Shown here piece after piece: positions 8,496-16,156 of a DNA stretch of 29,627 bases. Each line of letters starts with the position of its first letter. Position 1 is the first letter of the stretch. The position numbers and the translations under genes were made by a program. Below the pieces are notes generated by a model. That model worked only from the letters and a program-made list of their open reading frames with translations. It made no database searches and was not told the origin of the DNA. The stretch spans positions 1 to 29,627 of the forward strand of contig CAJLLB010000011.1 in assembly GCA_905207425.1 (NCBI GenBank), written 5' to 3'. Source of the DNA: an uncultured Collinsella sp. GTDB lineage: Bacteria > Actinomycetota > Coriobacteriia > Coriobacteriales > Coriobacteriaceae.

Positions 8496-10511
8496 ATGGT
8501 AAAGATTCGAGAGAAGCAAACCGAGCAGCTCGAGAAGGCTGCCTCCAAGGGGCTCAAGCTCGGTGGCTGGAAGAAGATGACGCTGTCTTCTAAGATTGCC
8601 GCCGTCGTTCTGGTGCTGGTCGCCCTGACTGCGATCCTTGCTCCCCTGCTTGCCCCCTATAGCCCGGTTGAGATCTTTACGGCTCGCCAGGCTCCCGGCA
8701 ACGGGTTTATCTTCGGTACCGACGACAAGGGCCGCGACATCCTTTCGCGCATGCTCTACGGCGGACGTTACTCGCTGATCATCGGCTTTGGTGCTACCGC
8801 CATGGCTTTGGTCTGTGGTTCCGTTGTCGGCGCTCTTGCAGCGGTTTCGCGCAAGTCTATCTCTGAGGCGATCATGCGTATCCTGGACATCATCATGTCC
8901 ATCCCGGGTATCGCCCTCGCAGCCGTTTTCGTTTCCATCCTGGGCAATTCCGTGCCGTCGATCATCTTTGCGATCGGCTTTATGTACACCCCGCAGATCG
9001 CCCGTATCGTGCGCGCCAACATCGTGTCCGAGTACGGTGAGGACTATGTCCGCGCGGTCATCGTGTCCGGCGCCAAGGCTCCGTGGATTCTGATCAAGCA
9101 TGTTCTGCGCAACTGCATCGCTCCGATTATGGTCTTCACCGTTACCCTGGTCGCCGACGCCATCATCTTCGAGGCCTCGCTGACCTTCATCGGCGCCGGC
9201 ATCCAGGAGCCCACCGCTACCTGGGGCAACATCCTCGCCGACGCCCGCGGCGGCGTGCTCGCTGGCCGTTGGTGGCAGGCGCTGTTCCCGGGCCTGGCCA
9301 TTATGATCACCTGCCTGGCGCTCAACATCCTCTCCGAGGGCATTACCGACGCCATGGCCGCTGCTCCCTCCGCCGCCCTGGATCCGACCGATTCCTCCAA
9401 GCGTCGCGAGGCCGATCTGCTGGTCTCCGACCCCGTTCGTGCCTACAAGGAGCAGGCTCAGTCCCTCTCCGCTCGCCTTGGCGCCCTGCGCGATGTCGAG
9501 CTCAAGCGTAACGACCGCCATGTGCCCGACGAGTCTGTCGAGCCGATTCTCTCGGTCCGTGACTTCTGCATTCAGTTTGAGCATCACGGTGATATCAACG
9601 TCGTCGACCATGTCAACTTTGACGTCCGTCCTGGTCAGACCATGGGCCTGGTGGGCGAGTCCGGTTGCGGTAAGTCCATCACCACGCTGGCCATCATGGG
9701 CCTGACCGATGAGGACGAGCACCTTTCCGGCGAGGTCCTCTGGGAGGGTCGTGACCTGCTCAAGATGAGCAAGAAGGAGTGGTTCGGCCTGCGCGGTACC
9801 GATATCGCCATGGTCTATCAGGACGCCCTGTCCTCGCTCAACCCCTCTATGCTCATCTCTGCCCAGATGAAGCAGCTCACCAAGCGCGGCGGCACCCGCA
9901 GCGCCGAGGAGCTCCTGGAGCTCGTGGGCCTCGATCCCAAGCGTACGCTCGAGAGCTATCCGCATGAGCTTTCCGGTGGTCAGCGTCAGCGCGTTCTGAT
10001 CGCTATGGCCCTTACCCGCGACCCCAAGCTGGTCATCTGCGACGAGCCCACGACCGCTCTGGACGTCACCGTCCAGAAGCAGGTCATCAAGCTGCTCAAC
10101 GACCTTCAGGCCAAGCTCGGCTTTGCCATGATCTTCGTTTCACACGACCTGGCGCTGGTCGCCGAGGTCGCCCACAACATTACGGTTATGTACGCCGGCC
10201 AGGTTATCGAGCAGGCGCCCACCAAGGAGCTGCTCACCAACCCGATTCACGAGTACACCCGCGGCCTTCTGGGCTCCGTCCTGTCCATCGAGAGCGGTTC
10301 GGGCCGCCTGCACCAGGTGCCCGGCGCCGTTCCGAGCCCGCGCGATTTCCCCAAGGGCGATCGCTTCGCGCCCCGCTCGAGCCATCCGCGCATCGGCCTG
10401 GACACCCGTCCGGTCTTCAAGCGCGTGCCCGGCACCGAGCACTTCTATTCCGAGCTCCCCGACGAGGTGCTCAAGGCAAATGGTTTGACCCCTCACGCGG
10501 AGGTGATGTAG
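8496..10511 (+). CDS. Fused ABC permease and ATP-binding protein (DppC-DppD type)
   Basis: 671 residues joining two normally separate subunits. Residues about 30-290 are a DppC-type permease: GTDDKGRDILSRMLYGGRYS, helices, and the EAA loop VIVSGAKAPWILIKHVLRN. A charged linker (about 290-348) leads to a DppD-type ATPase starting near EPILSVRDF (349): Walker A GESGCGKS at 387-394, Q-loop YQDALSSLNPS, signature LSGGQRQR from 492, Walker B Asp516-Glu517, and H-loop SHD. The C-terminal tail keeps the FAPR element of Dpp/Opp ATPases, but the cysteines that normally surround it are absent (GDRFAPRSSHPR). The single frame is open throughout with uniform codon use, so the fusion looks real. It partners with the permease upstream and the ATPase 1 base or less downstream (start codon directly after the stop). 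Confidence 0.9.
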   Translation: MVKIREKQTEQLEKAASKGLKLGGWKKMTLSSKIAAVVLVLVALTAILAPLLAPYSPVEIFTARQAPGNGFIFGTDDKGRDILSRMLYGGRYSLIIGFGATAMALVCGSVVGALAAVSRKSISEAIMRILDIIMSIPGIALAAVFVSILGNSVPSIIFAIGFMYTPQIARIVRANIVSEYGEDYVRAVIVSGAKAPWILIKHVLRNCIAPIMVFTVTLVADAIIFEASLTFIGAGIQEPTATWGNILADARGGVLAGRWWQALFPGLAIMITCLALNILSEGITDAMAAAPSAALDPTDSSKRREADLLVSDPVRAYKEQAQSLSARLGALRDVELKRNDRHVPDESVEPILSVRDFCIQFEHHGDINVVDHVNFDVRPGQTMGLVGESGCGKSITTLAIMGLTDEDEHLSGEVLWEGRDLLKMSKKEWFGLRGTDIAMVYQDALSSLNPSMLISAQMKQLTKRGGTRSAEELLELVGLDPKRTLESYPHELSGGQRQRVLIAMALTRDPKLVICDEPTTALDVTVQKQVIKLLNDLQAKLGFAMIFVSHDLALVAEVAHNITVMYAGQVIEQAPTKELLTNPIHEYTRGLLGSVLSIESGSGRLHQVPGAVPSPRDFPKGDRFAPRSSHPRIGLDTRPVFKRVPGTEHFYSELPDEVLKANGLTPHAEVM

Positions 10512-11339
10512 ATGAGCGAGACCGCAGTCAACGGCGTCGAGCCGATCATCTTCCTTGATGACGTCCACGTCACCTTTAGGACCCGTACCGGCTCGATTCT
10601 GCACCCCAACCTGGTTCACGCCGTCCAGGGTGTAACGATTAAGCTCATGCCCGGACAGACCATCGGCATCGTCGGCGAGTCCGGTTGCGGAAAGTCCACC
10701 ACGGCTAACGTCATGTGCGGCCTGCAGGCCCCCACGAGCGGCAAGGTCTACTTTAAGGGCAAGGACGTCACCAAGCGTACCGCCGAGGACCGTCGTCACA
10801 TGGGCCGCGTCATCTCGGTCGTGTTCCAGAACCCCGCGACGGCACTCAACCCCCGCATGGTCGTTCGCGAGCAGCTGCTCGATCCCATGCGCGTCCACAA
10901 TCTGGGCACCGAGGCCGAGCAGGAGAAGCGCGTCAAGGAACTCTTGGAGCTCACCGGTCTGCCCAGTTCTGCCGCCGAGGTTCTTCCCGGCCAGCTTTCG
11001 GGCGGCCAGCGCCAGCGCGTCGCAATTGCCCGTGCCCTGTCGCTGAACCCCGATGCCATCATCGCCGACGAGCCCACCTCGGCTCTGGACGTTTCGGTCC
11101 GCGCGCAGATTCTCAACCTGCTGACCGACCTTAAGAAGGAACTCGGCCTGGCCATGGTGTTCATTAGCCATGACATCCAGACGGTCCGCTATATTTCCGA
11201 CGACATCATCGTCATGAATGGCGGCAAGATCGTCGAGCAGGGCGAGGCCAAACAGGTTTTCCAGCATCCTCAAGACCCCTACACCAAGATGCTGCTCGGC
11301 GCTGCGCCGTCGCTGCTGCATCCCAAGCTCGGCGAGTAA
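10512..11339 (+). CDS. ABC transporter ATP-binding protein, DppF/SatD type
   Basis: 275-residue cytoplasmic ATPase that should form the heterodimeric motor with the ATPase half of the preceding fusion. Walker A is GESGCGKS at 55-62, the Q-loop is FQNPATALNPRM, signature LSGGQRQRVAIARAL, Walker B IIADEPTSALD and H-loop SHD. The usual DppF C-terminal extension with its cysteine motif is missing: the protein ends soon after DPYTKMLLGAAPSLLHPKLGE, making it about 50 residues shorter than typical DppF. The ATG at 10512 follows the stop of the fusion gene directly, with GGAGGTG upstream as ribosome binding site. It closes the transporter part of the operon; esterase genes follow after 62 bases. Confidence 0.9.
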   Translation: MSETAVNGVEPIIFLDDVHVTFRTRTGSILHPNLVHAVQGVTIKLMPGQTIGIVGESGCGKSTTANVMCGLQAPTSGKVYFKGKDVTKRTAEDRRHMGRVISVVFQNPATALNPRMVVREQLLDPMRVHNLGTEAEQEKRVKELLELTGLPSSAAEVLPGQLSGGQRQRVAIARALSLNPDAIIADEPTSALDVSVRAQILNLLTDLKKELGLAMVFISHDIQTVRYISDDIIVMNGGKIVEQGEAKQVFQHPQDPYTKMLLGAAPSLLHPKLGE

Positions 11340-11401
11340 CTTCGCTTTCCCTCCCGTGCGCCCGGTTCCGTTGCGATTTCGAAAGGTTGGGTTCACGAGC
11401 C

Positions 11402-12379
11402 ATGCCAAGTGCTCAGGAGCTACAACATCAATTTGGTGAATATCGAGGCGCCATGCCCCGTCCATCAGATTTCGATCTCTTTTGGAAGAATCGCATGGCC
11501 GAGGCTGACGCCGTCGGGCTTGACTATGCGATCGAGGCGGCATCGGTCACCGATGCCGTGACCTGCCAGCTTTTCGATCTCTGGTATACCGGCATGTGTG
11601 GCGCTCGCCTGCACGCCAAGTACCTTAAACCTGTCTCGGACGAGCCCGTGCCATTGGTACTTCAGTTCCATGGATATCCGGGTGCGAGCCGCAGCTGGTT
11701 TGAGCAGGCGTCGTTTGCGGGCATGGGCATGGCGCTCATTGCTCTCGATTGTCCTGGCCAAGGAGGCCCGTCCGAGGACATTGGTGGATTTGAGGGCACG
11801 ACGGTCGCGGGCCATATCGTCGCCGGTATCGACGGCGACCCGGCCAACCTCTACTATGTCCGCTTGCACCAAGATATCCGCATTCTTTGCCGTATTGTTC
11901 GTGAGCTCGAAGGCATCGATCTTGCCCGTGTGTTTGTGAACGGCGCATCGCAGGGCGGCGGTTTGGGCATTGCGACCTGTGCACTTAACAGCGAGCTTAT
12001 CAATCGCGCTGCCATCCTCTATCCCTTCCTGTCGGATTTCCGCCTGGTCTGGGATTTGGATGCCGATGACATTGCCTACGAGGGCCTGCGCTATTGGTCT
12101 CGCTGGTTTGACGAGGACTCGACTCGTATTGACGAGGCCTATGCCAAGCTGGCGTACTTCGATTCCAAGAACTTTGCCCCCATGGTCAAATGCCCTGTGC
12201 TGTTTGGCACGGGCACAGCCGATATCGTCTGTCCTCCGGCGACGCAGTTTGCAGTCTACAACAACCTGACCTGTGAAAAGCACCATGAGTTCTTTGAAGG
12301 CTTTGGCCACGAGGAGATTCAGGATTTTGACGATCTGATTATTCCGTTTTTCTGCAAGGGAGGGGAGGCTCATGTCTAA
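11402..12379 (+). CDS. CE7-family acetyl esterase, candidate sialate O-acetylesterase
   Basis: 325 residues, alpha/beta hydrolase of the acetyl xylan esterase/cephalosporin C deacetylase type (AXE1, CE7). The full catalytic triad is visible: Ser183 in GASQGG, Asp274 in GTADIVCPP, His303 in FGHEE. The oxyanion-side region LQFHGYPGASRSW (87-99) and CPGQGGPS (117-124) are present, the latter with Pro where the family's RGQ motif has Arg. No signal peptide, so it is cytoplasmic, as CE7 enzymes often are. The ATG at 11402 gives the family length; the nearest Shine-Dalgarno-like AAAGG is rather distant (about 15 bases). Placement between a sialic acid transporter and nanA suggests removal of O-acetyl groups from imported sialic acids; this substrate is inference. 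The next gene is a diverged paralogue overlapping by 8 bases. Confidence 0.82.
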   Translation: MPSAQELQHQFGEYRGAMPRPSDFDLFWKNRMAEADAVGLDYAIEAASVTDAVTCQLFDLWYTGMCGARLHAKYLKPVSDEPVPLVLQFHGYPGASRSWFEQASFAGMGMALIALDCPGQGGPSEDIGGFEGTTVAGHIVAGIDGDPANLYYVRLHQDIRILCRIVRELEGIDLARVFVNGASQGGGLGIATCALNSELINRAAILYPFLSDFRLVWDLDADDIAYEGLRYWSRWFDEDSTRIDEAYAKLAYFDSKNFAPMVKCPVLFGTGTADIVCPPATQFAVYNNLTCEKHHEFFEGFGHEEIQDFDDLIIPFFCKGGEAHV

Positions 12380-13223
12380 GTGCGAGAGCAATGTCAATGA
12401 GCTGATTGTCTCCGAGCTTGCGGGGATTCCTGGGACGGTTTCGTCAAGGCTCTCTGATTTCCGGGATTGGCGCGGCGATGCTTCTGCGGATGTTTCCGAG
12501 TTGGAGACAGCCGCTTCGGACCTTGAGGTTTGCGGGCTGACCGTTACGGCGATTGATTTCGCAAATCCGTGCGCGCGCTACTCCGAGATTTCCTTTGAGC
12601 TCGGCGGATATGTCGTGCACGGCCGTTTGATTGAGCCCTCTGGTTGCGCCCGAAGATCCGAGCTTGTTCCGCTCTGCCTGATGTTCCATGACATCGACCG
12701 ACCCGTGCGGGGATGGCATCACATGACGAGGTTTGCTGCCATGGGATATGCCGTGCTTGCGCTGGACGATGAGACTATTGGATCCAGCGATCTGCAGCAG
12801 GGGATTATCTCGCCTGCTTTTGTCGAGCGCGTCCGTTGGGGCTGCGCCCTGGCGAAGGTTGCGCGCAATCTTGATGGCATGGATCCCGACCGCATCTTTG
12901 CATGGGGCGAGGGCCTTGGCGGCGGTGTCGCGCTAGCGGTTTCTGCTCTGGACGAGCGGGGCCTTGCCTGCACGGCGCTTGCCAATCCGCTTCCCAGCGG
13001 TCTCGAGGCGCTGTCGTCTCGGGTGCGCGGATCGGTACTCATGGGCACATCGCTCATGGATACCGTGAGCGATCCCAAGGGCCAGTTTGCCGTATTCAAC
13101 GGTCTTGAGTGTGACCGGAGGCATATCATCTATGCCAAATACGCTCACGAGCGTATCAATGCGTTCGAAAACGAAGTCGTCGACTTCTTTAACCAAACGT
13201 TCTATCCGTGTTCTTTGGCCTAG
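12372..13223 (+). CDS. CE7-like hydrolase paralogue lacking the catalytic serine
   Basis: 283 residues, recognisably related to the preceding esterase but diverged. Segments line up: LMFHDIDRPVRGWHHMTRFAAMG with the FHGYPGASRSW region; AWGEGLGGG with VNGASQGGG; GTSLMDTVSDPKGQFAVFNGL with GTADIVCPPATQFAVYNNL; YAHERINAFENEVVDFF with FGHEEIQDFDDLIIPFF. The nucleophile Ser is replaced by Gly181, while Asp230 and His259 are kept. The GQGG motif is also lost. The frame is intact with a good ribosome binding site (AGGGAGGGG) and 8-base overlap with the first gene, so it is expressed rather than decayed. It may be a pseudoenzyme partner or regulator of the first esterase; hydrolase activity is unlikely by the usual mechanism. 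Function unknown. Confidence 0.75.
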   Translation: MSKCESNVNELIVSELAGIPGTVSSRLSDFRDWRGDASADVSELETAASDLEVCGLTVTAIDFANPCARYSEISFELGGYVVHGRLIEPSGCARRSELVPLCLMFHDIDRPVRGWHHMTRFAAMGYAVLALDDETIGSSDLQQGIISPAFVERVRWGCALAKVARNLDGMDPDRIFAWGEGLGGGVALAVSALDERGLACTALANPLPSGLEALSSRVRGSVLMGTSLMDTVSDPKGQFAVFNGLECDRRHIIYAKYAHERINAFENEVVDFFNQTFYPCSLA

Positions 13224-13291
13224 ACGGCCTGGACACTGCCAACAAGAGTGGGTGGCATAGGGCCGCCCGCCAGACAACTAAGGAGATTCTT

Positions 13292-14212
13292 GTGGCAACT
13301 CAGAAATTCACCGGCGTTATCCCTCCCGTCGTTGTTCCCGATACCGAAGACCACCAGCTCGACGTTGCCTCCTTTGAGCGCAGCATCAACCGCATGATCG
13401 ACGCCGGCGTCGATGGCCTGTTCTTCTTGGGCTCTTCGGGTGAGGTCGTTTTCTCCACCGACGAGCGTCGTCGCCAGATCATCGCCGAGGCCGTCCGCAT
13501 CGTCGACCACCGCGTGCCCGTCTTGGTCGGCATCATCGATACCGAGACCGAGCGCATGATCGAGCACGGCAAGGTCGCTCAGGAGCTGGGCGCCGATGCG
13601 CTCGTCGCCACCTGCCCGTTCTATGCCCTGCAGGGCATGACCGAGGTTGAGGAGCATTTCCGCATCCTGCACGAGGAGCTCGACCTGCCCATCTTCGCCT
13701 ATGACATTCCCGTGTGCGTTCACACCAAGCTCCCCTGGAAGCTCCTTGCTAAGCTCGGCGCTGAGGGCGTCCTGACTGGCGTCAAGGATTCCTCGGGCGA
13801 TGACATCTCGTTCCGCTACCTCATTCAGGAGAACGAGAAGAACGGCCATCCGATGAGCATCCTTACCGGCCATGAGGTCGTCGTCGACGGTGCCTATCTC
13901 GGTGGCGCCGACGGTTCCGTCCCGGGCCTCGCCAACGTTGAGCCCGAGGGCTACGTTCGTCAGTGGAAGGCCGCTCAGGCTGGTGACTGGGCTACCGTCA
14001 AGGCCGAGCAGGATCGCCTCAATGAGATTTCGCACATCTGGGATGTCACCTCGGGCGTCCAGGGCTATGCCGGTGGCGTCGGCGCCTTCAAGACCGCTAT
14101 GAACCTCATGGGCATCTTCGACAGCCCGACCATGCCGCGCCCGGTGAAGGCCATGACCGGTGAAAACGTCGAGGCGATTCGCAAGGTCCTCCAGGACAAC
14201 GGTCTCCTGTAA
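13292..14212 (+). CDS. nanA: N-acetylneuraminate lyase-like aldolase (DapA/NanA family)
   Basis: 306-residue class I aldolase of the dihydrodipicolinate synthase/NAL family, cytoplasmic TIM barrel. Seen: FTGVIPPVVVPDTE at the first strand, the pyruvate-binding loop LGSSGE, a Tyr in AYDIP, and the Schiff-base Lys in GVKDSSGD. The GTG at 13292 is chosen since AAGGAGA lies 5 bases upstream and the product begins at the family start. In context it should cleave N-acetylneuraminate to N-acetylmannosamine and pyruvate: nanK- and nanE-type genes follow and a Sat-type transporter precedes. The loop reads GSSGE rather than the GSTGE of E. coli NanA or the GTTGE of DapA, so substrate assignment relies on context; a related keto-acid aldolase is the alternative. 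Confidence 0.8.
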   Translation: MATQKFTGVIPPVVVPDTEDHQLDVASFERSINRMIDAGVDGLFFLGSSGEVVFSTDERRRQIIAEAVRIVDHRVPVLVGIIDTETERMIEHGKVAQELGADALVATCPFYALQGMTEVEEHFRILHEELDLPIFAYDIPVCVHTKLPWKLLAKLGAEGVLTGVKDSSGDDISFRYLIQENEKNGHPMSILTGHEVVVDGAYLGGADGSVPGLANVEPEGYVRQWKAAQAGDWATVKAEQDRLNEISHIWDVTSGVQGYAGGVGAFKTAMNLMGIFDSPTMPRPVKAMTGENVEAIRKVLQDNGLL

Positions 14213-14218
14213 AGCTTC

Positions 14219-14308
14219 CCCAGGCACCCGATCTTGGGGCTCAAGTGGTCGGGCGTGACCCATTAGGTCAACGCCCGACCACTTTCACCCCAACCTCGGG
14301 CACCTGGG
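14219..14308 (+). terminator. Large nested hairpin between nanA and nanK
   Basis: The core is a perfect 14-bp stem, AAGTGGTCGGGCGT (14243-14256) with ACGCCCGACCACTT (14271-14284), extended inside by GACC/GGTC. Around it, an outer imperfect stem pairs 14219-14240 with 14287-14308 (17 of 22 positions match). A short TTT follows the core stem. The whole 90-base element is unusually large for a plain terminator and could also stabilise the upstream mRNA or allow partial read-through into nanK. Confidence 0.6.
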
Positions 14309-14382
14309 AAACCTTTACCAAGTTGCGGCGATAACACCGCCTTCATTTCCTGTAGTTGTTTTTGTCTCCGAAGGAGAACGAC

Positions 14383-15348
14383 ATGGAGAACAAGTACGTC
14401 TGCTCTGTCGATATCGGCGGAACTAAGATCGCGACTGCCATCATGGAGTACCCGGCTGACGGCGGTGTGCCCCATCCCGTTTTTGAGGCTGAGGTTCCCA
14501 CCGAGGCCCAGGAGGGTGGCGAAGCGGTCTTCCAGCGCATCGAGGCGTCTATCAAGGCAGCTCTTGAGGCAAATCCCGATGTCGAGGTCCTCGGAGTTGG
14601 CATCGGCGCTGCCGGTGTCGTCGACCCCAAGACGGGCGCCATCGCGTATGCCAATGAGATTATGCCCGGCTGGTCCGGCGTTCAGTTGGGGCCGCGCCTG
14701 CGCGAGGACCTCGGCCTTCCCGTTGCCGTTGTAGGCGACGTGCAGGCTCATGCTCTGGGCGAGGCCCACTGGGGCGTCGGCAAGGGCAAGTTCTCCGTCT
14801 TGTGTTTGGGCATCGGTACGGGCATCGGCGGCGCATATGTCGAGAACGGCCGCGTGATGCAGGGCTTCCATGGTGCTGCCGGCCATATGGGCCACATCGA
14901 GTGCTCGGCTGCCGCCGGCATTCCCTGCGCCTGCGGGCGTTCCGGCCATCTGGAGTCGGTTGCTTCGGGCACTTCCATTGGTCGTATGTACGATGAGCGT
15001 TTTGGCCGCGTCGACCCCAGCCGTCCTTCGGTCGGCCGTGACGTGAACGACCTGTGCCGTGCGGGCGACGCAAAGGCGACCGAGGTCATCCATGACGCCG
15101 GCTTTGCGCTGGGTGCCAGCTTGGGCTCGCTCGCTAACATCCTGGACCCCGAGGTCATCGTGCTTTCGGGCGGCGTGATTCACCAAGGTCCCGATTGGCG
15201 TTCACAGACGTGGAAGGACTCGGTGCACGAGGGCTATGCCAGCCAGGCGCTCGACCCGCTTCAGGACACGCCGATCCTCATCGGCTCTCTGGAGGGCGAC
15301 GCGCCGCTCATCGGTGCTGCTGAGCATCTTCTTGCTTCGTTAAAGTAA
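14383..15348 (+). CDS. nanK: ROK-family sugar kinase, probable N-acetylmannosamine kinase
   Basis: 321 residues. ROK kinases phosphorylate hexoses with ATP in the cytoplasm; here the likely reaction is ManNAc to ManNAc-6-phosphate. The phosphate-binding loop DIGGTKIA is at the N-terminus, the catalytic Asp lies in VGDVQAHALGEAHWG, and GIGTGIGGAYVENG plus the GHMGHIE histidine precede a zinc motif CACGRSGHLESVASG, where the usual third Cys is replaced by His. The ATG at 14383 has AAGGAG 6 bases upstream; the open frame extends further only by nonconserved residues. It sits between nanA and nanE, which supports the substrate. A glucokinase-like role is the alternative. Confidence 0.82.
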   Translation: MENKYVCSVDIGGTKIATAIMEYPADGGVPHPVFEAEVPTEAQEGGEAVFQRIEASIKAALEANPDVEVLGVGIGAAGVVDPKTGAIAYANEIMPGWSGVQLGPRLREDLGLPVAVVGDVQAHALGEAHWGVGKGKFSVLCLGIGTGIGGAYVENGRVMQGFHGAAGHMGHIECSAAAGIPCACGRSGHLESVASGTSIGRMYDERFGRVDPSRPSVGRDVNDLCRAGDAKATEVIHDAGFALGASLGSLANILDPEVIVLSGGVIHQGPDWRSQTWKDSVHEGYASQALDPLQDTPILIGSLEGDAPLIGAAEHLLASLK

Positions 15349-15364
15349 ACGTATCTGCTGTAGG

Positions 15365-15395
15365 AGCCTCCCGAGACGACATGCCTCGGGAGGCT
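15365..15395 (+). terminator. Strong hairpin just upstream of nanE
   Basis: AGCCTCCCGAG (15365-15375) pairs perfectly with CTCGGGAGGCT (15385-15395), 11 bp with a 9-base loop. There is no T tract (GTTCTGAG follows) and the nanE ribosome binding site GAAAGG starts 7 bases later. More likely a stability or processing element in the nan mRNA than a full terminator. Confidence 0.45.
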
Positions 15396-15418
15396 GTTCT
15401 GAGAAAGGTTACAGCCTT

Positions 15419-16105
15419 ATGACCGTCGATCCTTTGATTCAATCCCTGAAGGGTAAGCTCGTCGTGAGCGTTCAGGCGTATATGGGCGAGCCGCTTCGTA
15501 CGCCCGAGACCATGGCTCAAATGTCCCGCGCTTGCGAGCTTGGCGGCGCCGCCGCCATTCGCTGCCAGGGCCTTGCCGACATTGCCGCCATTAAGGGCCG
15601 CTGTGAGGTTCCTGTTATCGGCCTGTGGAAGGATGGGCACGAGGGCGTTTACATCACGCCGACGCTGCGTCACGCTCGCGCCTGCGTTGCTGCCGGTGCC
15701 GATATCGTGGCGATCGACGCCACCGATCGTCCGCGCCCCGATGGTAAGACGGTCGAGGATACCTTCCGCCCGCTGCACGAGGAGGGTGTGCTCCTGATGG
15801 CCGACTGTGCCACTATCGAGGACATTCGCCGTGCTGTTGATATGGGCTTTGACCTGGTATCCACCACGCTTTCTCACGGCGTCGCCGCCATCGACTGCAC
15901 CATGGCCGATGGTCCCGACCTGCCGCTCCTGCGTCAGGCGACTGAGGAATTCCCCGGCCTTCCCATCATTTGCGAGGGTCGCGTACATACGCCCGAAGAG
16001 GCTCGCGCTGCAATCGACGCCGGCGCGTGGGCCGTTGTCGTCGGCACCGCCATTACGCACCCTACGAGTATTACAAGTTGGTTCAAGGCTGCGCTTGAGG
16101 CGTAA
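15419..16105 (+). CDS. nanE: N-acetylmannosamine-6-phosphate 2-epimerase NanE
   Basis: 228 residues, the family's usual length. NanE interconverts ManNAc-6-P and GlcNAc-6-P, handing sialic acid carbon to amino sugar catabolism. It is a cytoplasmic TIM barrel. Family stretches are clear: LVVSVQAYMGEPL at the start, GGAAAIRCQG, PVIGLWKDGHEGVYITPT, GADIVAIDATDRPRPDG, MADCATIEDIRRAVDMGFDLVSTTLSG-like SHG, and ICEGRVHTPEEARAAIDAGAWAVVVGTAITHP near the end. The ATG at 15419 has GAAAGG about 11 bases upstream. It is the last gene of the sialic acid operon; a terminator-like hairpin lies at 16157-16192. Confidence 0.95.
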   Translation: MTVDPLIQSLKGKLVVSVQAYMGEPLRTPETMAQMSRACELGGAAAIRCQGLADIAAIKGRCEVPVIGLWKDGHEGVYITPTLRHARACVAAGADIVAIDATDRPRPDGKTVEDTFRPLHEEGVLLMADCATIEDIRRAVDMGFDLVSTTLSHGVAAIDCTMADGPDLPLLRQATEEFPGLPIICEGRVHTPEEARAAIDAGAWAVVVGTAITHPTSITSWFKAALEA

Positions 16106-16156
16106 GACGGGCCTCGTATCCGCTTGGGGCGGTATACTCAATAAAGGCAATTGATC

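Noticed and set aside
7548..9965. Very long open frame on the minus strand (805 codons)
   Set aside because: It mirrors strongly biased permease/ATPase genes; the product is Gly/Asp/His/Gln-rich without any recognisable domain, and no ribosome binding site was seen. Same for long minus frames at 5747-7252, 18205-19416, 21159-22970 and 23618-25285.
12372..13223. Second esterase as a decayed pseudogene
   Set aside because: The frame is uninterrupted, overlaps its neighbour, has a strong ribosome binding site and keeps two triad residues and the fold-defining segments.
13208..13291. Upstream start for nanA at 13208, and a GGGTGGCA sequence near 13250 resembling a T-box antiterminator
   Set aside because: The extension overlaps the preceding gene and has no family match. 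The GGGTGGCA is not followed by the ACCGCG part of a T-box and no specifier stem is visible.
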